From the NCBI GenBank assembly GCA_030529125.1, contig JAUMXP010000008.1:1-20363 (forward strand): a stretch of 20,363 nucleotides of DNA. Reading direction: 5' to 3'. This DNA comes from Eubacteriales bacterium. Lineage in GTDB: Bacteria > Bacillota > Clostridia > Oscillospirales > Acutalibacteraceae. The position numbers were made by a program, and so were the translations under genes. Numbering within the stretch: the first letter of the stretch is position 1; the number at the start of each line of letters is the position of its first letter. Below, in pieces: positions 7,706-14,208 of the stretch. Under the pieces are notes generated by a model. The model was given only the letters and a program-made list of their open reading frames with translations. It ran no database searches and was not told where the DNA came from.

Positions 7706-7955
7706 GGCTGATCACATTAGAGTATTCAGTCTTAGCATTCACTCCGTCAAGACTGCCGATTTTACCGCTTAGCGCAGAAATCACATCCTGAGGCGCATCG
7801 ATAACAACGCTGATGATCGAAACGTTTTTTTCGCGATATGGGATACCCATTCTGCCGATTATGTAGTCGCTTGCTTCATGCAAGATAGAGTTGAGCTTTT
7901 CTGTGGAGTCGCTTTTCTCTACTATGATGCTGATAACAGCAATTCTCTTATCCAT
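7698..7955 (-). CDS. TM1266-family putative [FeFe]-hydrogenase system regulator
   Basis: A small protein of 85 residues with an ACT/NikR-C-like pattern of alternating strands and helices (RIAVISIIVE, then VSIISVVIDAPQDVISALSGKIG). It matches the TM1266 family that typically sits beside hydE/hydG and is annotated as an iron-only hydrogenase system regulator; its biochemical role is not established. The true start is the ATG at 7955 with GGAGG 5 nt upstream; a TTG at 7967 overlaps that site and is rejected. It is the first gene of the maturation operon and lies right behind a transcription attenuator. The last codons overlap hydE. There is no DNA-binding domain, so any regulation would be by ligand sensing, protein contact or possibly RNA contact (speculative). 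Confidence 0.88.
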   Translation of the reverse strand: MDKRIAVISIIVEKSDSTEKLNSILHEASDYIIGRMGIPYREKNVSIISVVIDAPQDVISALSGKIGSLDGVNAKTEYSNVISHE

Positions 7956-8100
7956 AATTTCCTCCAATAAAAAAACCGTATCTTTTTAGATACGGCAAAA
8001 CAGCACGCTGAATATACAGCGCGTAGATATGTTCAGATATAGCCGTATCTTTCAGTCAGACGAATCTTTGTGTCAGATACAAAAAGCTTACGCTTTTTAC
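7956..8100 (-). promoter_or_regulatory. Structured 5' leader with alternative hairpins (riboswitch/attenuator candidate) of the hyd operon
   Basis: The leader RNA of about 145 nt (5' end near 8100, reading down) contains four short complementary segments. S1 is GTATCT (8080-8075), S2 AGATACGGC (8050-8042), S3 GCCGTATCT (7996-7988) and S4 AGATACGG (7983-7976). S1 can pair with S2, S2 with S3, and S3 with S4; the last pairing makes a terminator. Thus S2:S3 is an antiterminator and S1:S2 an anti-antiterminator. A GNRA-loop hairpin AAAAAGC-GTAA-GCTTTTT (8098-8081) opens the leader. A hairpin CGCGCTG/CAGCGTG (about 8023-8004) lies between S2 and S3. The S1-S2 loop of about 24 nt contains AGA-TTCG-TCT. 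No ATG occurs between the predicted start and the gene, and no T-box GGTGG motif is seen. I do not recognise a known riboswitch class. The pairings are read from sequence; the regulatory role is inference. Confidence 0.72.
7969..7996 (-). terminator. Intrinsic terminator (attenuator) immediately before the hyd operon's first ribosome binding site
   Basis: On the minus strand CCGTATCT (7995-7988) pairs with AGATACGG (7983-7976) over a 4-nt A loop and is followed by seven Ts (7975-7969). It ends only 4 bp before the GGAGG of the TM1266-family gene, so it lies inside the operon's own leader rather than after an upstream gene, the hallmark of attenuation. Confidence 0.85.
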
Positions 8101-8106
8101 ATTTAT

Positions 8107-8135
8107 ATTATACTATGGATATATGCATAAATCAA
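8107..8135 (-). promoter_or_regulatory. Promoter of the TM1266-hydE-hydG-hydF operon
   Basis: On the minus strand, TTGATT (8135-8130), a 17-nt spacer and a perfect TATAAT (8112-8107). The spacer holds the 8-bp palindrome TATGCATA (8122-8129), which recurs at the divergent argG promoter. Predicted start is near 8100. Confidence 0.8.
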
Positions 8136-8326
8136 GTGGTTAAATCTGTGTGTATCACCTAAATTATGATAATAAAATGCACAAAGAATTCAAAAAGAAA
8201 CCTTGTGTTTATGCAGTGAATCTGCATATTTTGGGTAAGTATGCACCCAAAATTTGTGAAAATGACTATATTATAGGTATACACAAAGAAAAACAAGGAT
8301 ATTTTGAATAAATATGATAGAAACAG
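8136..8326. other. Divergent intergenic region between the hyd and arg promoters
   Basis: No gene is supported here; a short minus-strand frame across it is AT-rich and has no ribosome binding site. It holds a palindrome TATGCA-N7-TGCATA (8210-8228) abutting a perfect 9-bp inverted repeat ATTTTGGGT / ACCCAAAAT (8228-8236 and 8245-8253, loop containing TATGC). Next comes a stretch AAAATGACTATA (8259-8270) that is repeated exactly at 8342-8353 inside the argG promoter, with similar sequence continuing past it. These look like extra operator or decayed promoter elements. Together with the promoters and leader, the whole gene-free interval is 7956-8407. Confidence 0.5.
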
Positions 8327-8355
8327 TTGACATTTATGCATAAAATGACTATAAT
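8327..8355 (+). promoter_or_regulatory. Consensus promoter of the arginine operon
   Basis: A perfect TTGACA (8327-8332), a 17-bp spacer and a perfect TATAAT (8350-8355). Transcription should start near 8362. Such a strong promoter suggests control mainly by repression; operator-like repeats lie in the spacer, at the start site and further downstream. Confidence 0.9.
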
Positions 8356-8392
8356 ATATGCATACTTGATAAAATTTATGCATAATTATTCA
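8335..8392. promoter_or_regulatory. Putative ArgR operator array (ARG-box-like repeats)
   Basis: The palindrome TATGCATA occurs three times, at 8335-8342, 8357-8364 and 8377-8384. Centres are 22 and 20 bp apart, about two helical turns, like the spacing of paired ARG boxes. The third copy is part of TGCATAATTATTCA (8379-8392), one mismatch from the ARG-box consensus TGAATWWWWATTCA. It abuts the argG ribosome binding site. Binding by ArgR/AhrC is inferred from consensus and gene content; no argR gene lies in the window. Confidence 0.6.
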
Positions 8393-8407
8393 CGGAGGCG
8401 CATTATT

Positions 8408-9631
8408 ATGAAGAAAGTAAATAAAGAAAACATCAAAAAAGTCGTACTCGCTTATTCTGGCGGTCTCGATACATCTATCATTATCCCATGGCTTAAGGAG
8501 AACTACAACAACTGTGAAGTAGTTGCTGTATCAGGTAACGTTGGTCAGGCTGACGAGCTCGAGGGCTTGGAAGAAAAGGCTATCGCTACAGGTGCATCTA
8601 AGTGCTATATCTTAGACCACACTGACGAGTATGTTGATGATTTCATCATTCCTACTATGAAAGCAGGCGCTGTATACGAGGACTACCTCCTCGGTACTTC
8701 TCACGCTCGTCCATGTATCGCTAAGGGCTTAGTTGAAATCGCACTCAAAGAAGGTGCTGACGCTATCGTTCACGGCTGTACAGGTAAGGGTAACGACCAG
8801 GTTCGTTTCGAACTTGCTATCAAGCACTTTGCTCCTAATATGCCAATCATCGCTCCATGGCGTGAGTGGGATATCAAATCCCGTGAAGAGGAAATCGAGT
8901 ATGCTGAAGCTCACAACATTCCTCTAAAGATTAACCGTGAAACAAACTATTCAAAGGATAAGAACCTCTGGCATCTTTCACACGAGGGCCTTGACCTTGA
9001 GGATACAGGTAACGAGCCACAGTACGAGAAGGAAGGCTTCCTCGAGATGGGCGTTTCTCCAATTCAGGCTCCTGACAAGCCAACTTATGTTGAACTCGAC
9101 TTCGAACAGGGTATCCCTGTAGCGATCGACGGCGAGAAGATGAGCGCTAAGAACATTATCTTAAAGCTCAACGAGCTTGGCGGTGCTAACGGTATCGGTA
9201 TCATCGACATCGTTGAAAACCGTCTTGTTGGTATGAAGTGCCGTGGCGTATACGAAACACCAGGTGGTACAATCCTCTACAAAGCTCACAAGGTACTTGA
9301 GTCAATCTGTCTTGATAAGATGACAATGCACGAGAAAGAGCGTCTTTCTATCACATTTGCTGAACTTCTCTACAACGGTCAGTGGTACACACCTTTAAGA
9401 GAAGCACTCTCTGCTTTTGTTGACAAAACACAGGAGAAGGTTACTGGTAAAGTAAGACTCAAGCTCTACAAAGGTAATATGATTAACGCAGGTGTGTGGA
9501 GTCCATACTCACTCTACTCTGAAGAAATCGCTACATTCGACGAGTCAGATTACGACCAGACTGATTCAGCTGGTTTCATCAACCTCTTTGGTCTTCCAAT
9601 CAAGGTTCAGGCTCAGGTTGACGGCAAATAA
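8408..9631 (+). CDS. argG: Argininosuccinate synthase
   Basis: Joins citrulline and aspartate with ATP to give argininosuccinate, the seventh step of arginine synthesis; cytoplasmic. The 407-residue length is normal. The ATP pyrophosphatase loop SGGLDTS is at 17-23. The family block HGCTGKGNDQVRFE follows at about 116-129. The start is the ATG at 8408 with GGAGG 9 nt upstream; the same frame is open further up, but a start there would lie in the promoter. Codon use is markedly richer in C-ending codons than in the following arg genes, suggesting high expression. It is the first gene of the arg cluster, and a palindrome-rich gap of about 155 bp separates it from argH. Confidence 0.97.
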   Translation: MKKVNKENIKKVVLAYSGGLDTSIIIPWLKENYNNCEVVAVSGNVGQADELEGLEEKAIATGASKCYILDHTDEYVDDFIIPTMKAGAVYEDYLLGTSHARPCIAKGLVEIALKEGADAIVHGCTGKGNDQVRFELAIKHFAPNMPIIAPWREWDIKSREEEIEYAEAHNIPLKINRETNYSKDKNLWHLSHEGLDLEDTGNEPQYEKEGFLEMGVSPIQAPDKPTYVELDFEQGIPVAIDGEKMSAKNIILKLNELGGANGIGIIDIVENRLVGMKCRGVYETPGGTILYKAHKVLESICLDKMTMHEKERLSITFAELLYNGQWYTPLREALSAFVDKTQEKVTGKVRLKLYKGNMINAGVWSPYSLYSEEIATFDESDYDQTDSAGFINLFGLPIKVQAQVDGK

Positions 9632-9644
9632 TTAAGTAACTAAC

Positions 9645-9754
9645 GTCCTGCACGGGATAGTCTGTGCAGGACTGTTTCCATATTTATATGGTTATTTTGA
9701 TTAATCAAAATTTTCAAAAAAACTTGAAAAAACAGCAAAAATATTAAAAATATT
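9645..9754. repeat. Cluster of five palindromes between argG and argH
   Basis: Within 110 bp there are five symmetric elements. GTCCTGCAC / GTGCAGGAC (9645-9653 and 9664-9672) is a strong perfect 9-bp stem. The others are CCATATTTATATGG (9678-9691), TTGATTAATCAA (9697-9708), TTTTCAA / TTGAAAA (9711-9730) and AATATT-AAA-AATATT (9740-9754). The first lacks a T-run, so it is not a standard terminator. It may be a processing or mRNA-stabilising stem that sets argG above the rest of the operon; the AT-rich ones could be operator or AT-tract elements. No clear promoter for argH is seen. Confidence 0.55.
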
Positions 9755-9786
9755 CGATTTTTTAGATTTTTAAGAAGGTAATTATT

Positions 9787-11157
9787 ATGGCAAAAATGTG
9801 GGCAGGCAGAACAAGCGGAGAAACATCTAAAATCGCTGATGACTTTAACTCGTCTATCCGCTTTGATTGTAAGATGTATGAACAGGACATCAAGGGCTCT
9901 ATGGCACATGCACTGATGCTCAGTAAACAGAACATCATCACAAAAGAAGATGCTGAGGTTTTAGTAGAAGCTTTGGGCCAGATTTTAGACGACTTAAACT
10001 CTGGTGCACTTGAGATTGATATGGAAGCTGAAGATATCCATATGTTCGTTGAGCAAGTACTCACAAACCGTATAGGCGATGTAGGTAAAAAGCTCCACAC
10101 AGCTCGTTCCCGTAACGACCAGGTAGCGCTTGATCTGAGAATGTATCTAAAAGATGAGTGCGATGAAATAGTTGAGCTTACTAAAACTCTCATTGAAGCG
10201 CTGTGTGCTCAGGCTCAAGACAATAAAGCCACTATTATGCCTGGTTATACTCATCTTCAGCGTGCTCAGCCTGTTACCTTTGCACATCATATGATGGCTT
10301 ATGCTATGATGCTACTGCGTGATATAGACAGAATCAAAGACTGCAAAAAGCGTATGAATGTATCACCAATTGGTTGCTGTGCGTTAGCAGGTACTACATA
10401 CGACACAGACAGATATTTTGAAGCTAAAGAATTAGGCTTTGATTCAATCGCGCTTAACTCTCTTGACGGTGTATCAGACAGAGATTTCTGTGTAGAAATG
10501 TTGTCTGCTATAGCTGTACTTATGATGCACCTTTCTCGTTTTTCTGAGGAGCTTATTCTGTGGTCAAGCTGGGAATTCAAATTTGTACAGCTTTCTGACA
10601 GTTATACAACAGGTTCATCAATCATGCCACAGAAAAAGAACCCTGATATGGCAGAACTGGTTCGTGGCAAGACAGGCAGAGTTTATGGTGATTTGATGGC
10701 AACACTCACTATGCTCAAGGGTATTCCGCTTGCGTACAACAAAGATATGCAGGAGGATAAGGAGAGTATCTTTGATGCTTGCGAGACTGTGAAGATGTGT
10801 CTTAAGGTTTTTGCTCCTATGATTGAGACAATGACAGTTTTAGCTGATAATATGAAGAAAGCCGCATCTGAAGGCTTTATCAACGCAACTGATTTAGCTG
10901 ACTATCTGGTTAAGAAGGGTCTGCCTTTCAGAAGCGCATACAAGATTTCTGGTAGCTTGGTTGCTTATTGTATCGAGAACAAGACTATCTTAGAAGATCT
11001 GCCACTTGAAAAGTACAAAGAATATTCTGAGCTTTTCGATACTGATGTATATGGCGATATTGATCTTAACACTTGTGTTAACAAGCGAATCAGTGTTGGT
11101 GGTACATCGGTAGAGTCAGTTGAGATGCAGATTAAATATGTGAAAGAGAACATTTGA
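9787..11157 (+). CDS. argH: Argininosuccinate lyase
   Basis: Cleaves argininosuccinate to arginine and fumarate, the last step of the pathway; homotetramer of the fumarase/aspartase superfamily. The 456-residue length is typical. It shows the N-terminal MWAGRTSG, the SRNDQV block at 108-113, TH in YTHLQRAQP at about 154-162, and the signature GSSIMPQKKNPD at 276-287 with the catalytic serine. The usual GAGALAGT loop reads GCCALAGT here, a small variation. The start is the ATG at 9787 with AAGAAGG upstream. argC follows after 2 bp. Confidence 0.97.
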   Translation: MAKMWAGRTSGETSKIADDFNSSIRFDCKMYEQDIKGSMAHALMLSKQNIITKEDAEVLVEALGQILDDLNSGALEIDMEAEDIHMFVEQVLTNRIGDVGKKLHTARSRNDQVALDLRMYLKDECDEIVELTKTLIEALCAQAQDNKATIMPGYTHLQRAQPVTFAHHMMAYAMMLLRDIDRIKDCKKRMNVSPIGCCALAGTTYDTDRYFEAKELGFDSIALNSLDGVSDRDFCVEMLSAIAVLMMHLSRFSEELILWSSWEFKFVQLSDSYTTGSSIMPQKKNPDMAELVRGKTGRVYGDLMATLTMLKGIPLAYNKDMQEDKESIFDACETVKMCLKVFAPMIETMTVLADNMKKAASEGFINATDLADYLVKKGLPFRSAYKISGSLVAYCIENKTILEDLPLEKYKEYSELFDTDVYGDIDLNTCVNKRISVGGTSVESVEMQIKYVKENI

Positions 11158-11159
11158 TT

Positions 11160-12083
11160 ATGACTAAAGTATTTATAGATGGTAGTGCGGGTACTACGGG
11201 ACTGAGGATTTTTGATAGACTCAAAGACCGCGCTGATATAAAGCTCATCACACTTGATGATGAGTTGAGGAAAGATTTAGGCGCTCGAAAAGACGCACTT
11301 AATAATTGTGATATTGCATTTTTGTGTTTGCCTGATAAGGCAGCGATTGAGGCTGTATCGCTTATAGAAAATGAAAATGTAGCTGTTATTGACACATCAA
11401 CGGCACACCGAGTGTCTGACAACTGGACATACGGCTTTGCTGAGTTGCTTTCTTCCTACGATGAGATCAGAAACTCAAAAAGAATTGCAAATCCTGGTTG
11501 TCATGCCAGTGGCTTCAACGCTCTTGTTGCACCACTCACTAAAGCAGGTGTGCTCAAAAAAGATGCAAATCTTTCTTGCTTTTCACTCACAGGCTATAGT
11601 GGCGGTGGAAAGCAGATGATAGCTCAATACGAGGACGAAAACCGCGACAGATTGCTTGGTGCTCCACGTATGTACGGACTGACACAAAGCCACAAGCATA
11701 TACCTGAGATGGTGAAACTCTGTGAGCTAAAAAACGCTCCTGCGTTTTGTCCTGTTGTAGCTGATTTTTACGCAGGAATGCAGGTAACGGTTCCAGTTTT
11801 TAAGAGTGACTTAAATGGCACTATAAATGACATCAAAGACGTATATAGATCAGTTTATCGTGGGAAAATCGTTCACTTCGATGATAATGCAGACGAGCAG
11901 GGCTTTATGTCATCTAACGCGTATGAGCTAAAAGATGATATGCAGATTACTGTTTGCGGGAACGATGACAGAATACTTCTTGTATCACGCTTTGATAACT
12001 TAGGCAAGGGCGCTTCAGGCTCTGCAATTCAGAATATGAATATTCTCATTGGTGCAGATGAATGCACAGGATTAAATATATAA
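11160..12083 (+). CDS. argC: N-acetyl-gamma-glutamyl-phosphate reductase, type 2
   Basis: Reduces N-acetylglutamyl phosphate to the semialdehyde with NADPH, the third step of the acetylated pathway. The protein is 307 residues, shorter than the common form of about 340. The N-terminal FIDGSAGTTGLRI (about 5-17) is the nucleotide-binding block typical of the less common type 2 enzymes. The catalytic cysteine lies in NPGCHASG (C114). The ATG at 11160 is preferred to a TTG at 11154 that overlaps the argH stop. The ribosome binding site is weak, which suggests coupling to argH, whose TGA ends 2 bp earlier. Confidence 0.94.
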   Translation: MTKVFIDGSAGTTGLRIFDRLKDRADIKLITLDDELRKDLGARKDALNNCDIAFLCLPDKAAIEAVSLIENENVAVIDTSTAHRVSDNWTYGFAELLSSYDEIRNSKRIANPGCHASGFNALVAPLTKAGVLKKDANLSCFSLTGYSGGGKQMIAQYEDENRDRLLGAPRMYGLTQSHKHIPEMVKLCELKNAPAFCPVVADFYAGMQVTVPVFKSDLNGTINDIKDVYRSVYRGKIVHFDDNADEQGFMSSNAYELKDDMQITVCGNDDRILLVSRFDNLGKGASGSAIQNMNILIGADECTGLNI

Positions 12084-12095
12084 AGGATAGTTTTT

Positions 12096-13310
12096 ATGAA
12101 GAAAATTTCAGGCGGTGTATGTGCAGCCAAAGGCTATAAAGCATCAGGAGTGCACTGCGGTATCCGCAAAAATCAGACAAAAAAAGATCTCGCACTTATT
12201 GTGAGTGATAAAAAAGCTACTACCTGCGCGGTGTATACAAGAAATCTTGTCAAAGGTGCACCGCTGACAGTGACAAAAGAAAACATAGCTGACGGATATG
12301 CACAGGCTGTTATCTGCAACTCAGGTAACGCTAATACATGTAACGCAAACGGCATTGAGATAGCTCAGAAAATGTGCAAGCTCGTAGAAAATGTTACAGG
12401 AATTGATGCTAGCGACGTAGTTGTAGCTTCAACCGGTGTTATTGGTCAGCCATTATCGCTTGATCCTATCAGTAACTCTATCGAAGATTTGGCATCTAAG
12501 CTTTCAAGCGATGGTTCGTTTGATTGTGCATCTGCAATTATGACAACCGATACTGTAGCAAAAGAGGTTGCAGTTGAGTTTGAAATAGATGGAAAAATCT
12601 GTAGAATGGGCGGTATAGCTAAAGGCTCTGGTATGATCCATCCTGATATGGCTACTATGCTTGTGTTTATAACAAGTGATGTGTGCATCAGCAAGGAGAT
12701 GCTACAGAAAGCTTTATCTACTGATGTAGACGCTACATTCAATATGCTGTCAATCGATGGTGATACATCAACTAACGATATGGTCACTGTTATGTGTAAC
12801 GGCTTAGCAGGCAACAATGAGATTAACGCTGACGGCGAAGCTTTCGATACATTTATGAAAGCACTCAACACTATCACTGTTACACTGTGTCGTATGATAG
12901 CTGCAGATGGCGAGGGTGCTACAAAAATGCTTGAGTGTAATTGCTGTGGTGCTGACACACTAGAAGCTGCAAAAACTGTTGCAAAAAGTGTTGTTTGTTC
13001 TAGTCTTCTTAAAGCTGCTATGTTTGGTGCTGATGCTAACTGGGGCAGAGTGCTGTGCGCTATTGGTTACAGCAAGGCTGAAGTAGACATCACTAAAGTA
13101 AGAGTTACTTTCAAATCAGCTAAAGGCGAAATTCTCGTATGCGAGAACGGAGCAGGAGTAGAATTCTCAGAAGAAATTGCGAAAGAGATTTTACTCGAAG
13201 ATGAAATAGAGATAAACGTTTCTGTAGGTGACGGAAAGTACAGCTCAAAGGCATGGGGCTGTGACTTGACCTATGATTACGTAAAGATAAACGGTGACTA
13301 CAGAACATAA
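12096..13310 (+). CDS. argJ: Glutamate N-acetyltransferase / ornithine acetyltransferase
   Basis: Moves the acetyl group from N-acetylornithine to glutamate, releasing ornithine and recycling the acetyl group; some members also use acetyl-CoA for the first step. The protein is 404 residues. The self-cleavage site is in KGSGMIHPDMATML, with the nucleophilic threonine at T187, giving alpha (1-186) and beta (187-404) chains. NSGNANTC at 75-82 and the C-terminal WGCDLTYDYVKINGDYRT are further family hallmarks. AAAGGA precedes the ATG at 12096. argE is absent from the window and unneeded if the cycle is closed by ArgJ; whether argA is needed cannot be told. Confidence 0.96.
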   Translation: MKKISGGVCAAKGYKASGVHCGIRKNQTKKDLALIVSDKKATTCAVYTRNLVKGAPLTVTKENIADGYAQAVICNSGNANTCNANGIEIAQKMCKLVENVTGIDASDVVVASTGVIGQPLSLDPISNSIEDLASKLSSDGSFDCASAIMTTDTVAKEVAVEFEIDGKICRMGGIAKGSGMIHPDMATMLVFITSDVCISKEMLQKALSTDVDATFNMLSIDGDTSTNDMVTVMCNGLAGNNEINADGEAFDTFMKALNTITVTLCRMIAADGEGATKMLECNCCGADTLEAAKTVAKSVVCSSLLKAAMFGADANWGRVLCAIGYSKAEVDITKVRVTFKSAKGEILVCENGAGVEFSEEIAKEILLEDEIEINVSVGDGKYSSKAWGCDLTYDYVKINGDYRT

Positions 13311-13320
13311 GAGGGATATT

Positions 13321-14208
13321 ATGCATACTATTAATTTATCTAATCCGGAGAGAGCTCAGGTGCTCACTGAAGCTCTCCCATATATCAAACGCTATAACGG
13401 AAAAGTTGTTGTCGTAAAATACGGTGGCAATGCTATGATTGACGATGAACTCAAACAGCAGGTTATGGAGGATATTGTTCTTCTATGGCTTATCGGTATC
13501 AAGGTTGTTTTGGTTCATGGTGGTGGCCCTGAAATCAATGATATGATGACTAAACTTGGCAAAGAGCCTAAGTGGGTTGACGGCTTACGAGTTACTGACA
13601 AAGAAACTGTTGATATTGTTCAGATGGTACTTGCAGGTAAAGTTAACAAAACTTTGGTTAATATGGTCGAAGCTAAAGGCGGCAAAGCGATGGGTATCTC
13701 CGGTATGGATGGTATGCTTATTCAGGCTAAGGTAAAAGACGAGAGGCTCGGCTACGTAGGTGAGATTACCAACATCAATATCAAGCCGGTTGAAGATTTA
13801 CTTAACAATGACTATATCCCTGTAATTTCCACTATTGGTTGTGACAAAGAGGGTAATGCGTATAACATCAATGGCGACACAGCTGCTGCACACATCGCGG
13901 GTGCGCTCAAGGCTGAACGTCTGATTATGATGACTGATATTGAGGGTGTATTAAGAGACAGAGATGACCCTAATACACTTATCACAGGTCTGACTGTTGA
14001 GCAGGCGCAGAATCTCTACAAAGATGGCACCATCAAAGGCGGCATGATTCCGAAAATCGGCTGTTGTATCGAGGCTATCTACAAGGGCGTTAAGAACGTC
14101 GTTATTATGGACGGACGAGTACCGCACTCTATCCTTATGGAGTTACTCACTGACGAGGGTGCAGGTACAATGATCAGAGGCGAGAAAGATGACAATAAAA
14201 AACATTGA
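13321..14208 (+). CDS. argB: Acetylglutamate kinase, probably arginine-sensitive
   Basis: Phosphorylates N-acetylglutamate, the second and usually controlling step. The protein is 295 residues from the ATG at 13321, with GAGGG 5 nt upstream; the frame's upstream extension is ignored. The nucleotide loop KYGGNAM is at about 30-36, LVHGGGPEI at about 62-70, and GGMIPKI in the C-terminal half. About 28 residues (including LTEALPYIKRYNGK) precede the first kinase strand. This N-terminal helix is known from arginine-inhibited hexameric enzymes (Thermotoga, Pseudomonas) and missing in the E. coli enzyme, so feedback inhibition by arginine is likely. It overlaps argD by 20 bp. Confidence 0.96.
   Translation: MHTINLSNPERAQVLTEALPYIKRYNGKVVVVKYGGNAMIDDELKQQVMEDIVLLWLIGIKVVLVHGGGPEINDMMTKLGKEPKWVDGLRVTDKETVDIVQMVLAGKVNKTLVNMVEAKGGKAMGISGMDGMLIQAKVKDERLGYVGEITNINIKPVEDLLNNDYIPVISTIGCDKEGNAYNINGDTAAAHIAGALKAERLIMMTDIEGVLRDRDDPNTLITGLTVEQAQNLYKDGTIKGGMIPKIGCCIEAIYKGVKNVVIMDGRVPHSILMELLTDEGAGTMIRGEKDDNKKH

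Noticed and set aside
8081..8098. AAAAAGC / GCTTTTT hairpin as a terminator
   Set aside because: The Ts are part of the stem and no T-run follows; it lies at the predicted 5' end of the hyd transcript.
7956..8100. T-box or leader-peptide attenuator for the hyd leader
   Set aside because: No GGTGG-type T-box antiterminator motif and no ATG-initiated reading frame in the leader.
8159..8383. Minus-strand 74-codon frame in the hyd/arg intergenic region
   Set aside because: F/Y/I-rich translation of AT-rich DNA, covers the argG promoter and has no ribosome binding site.
8327..8407. Extended N-terminus of ArgG reading through the promoter
   Set aside because: The TTG would coincide with the -35 element; the ATG at 8408 has a proper GGAGG and matches the family N-terminus.
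9645..9672. Strong stem after argG as an intrinsic terminator
   Set aside because: Stem is followed by TGTTTCCATA, not a T-run, so it is listed as a palindrome of unknown role instead.
12446..12958. Minus-strand 170-codon frame opposite argJ
   Set aside because: Low-complexity S/I/A-rich shadow of argJ with no start signal.
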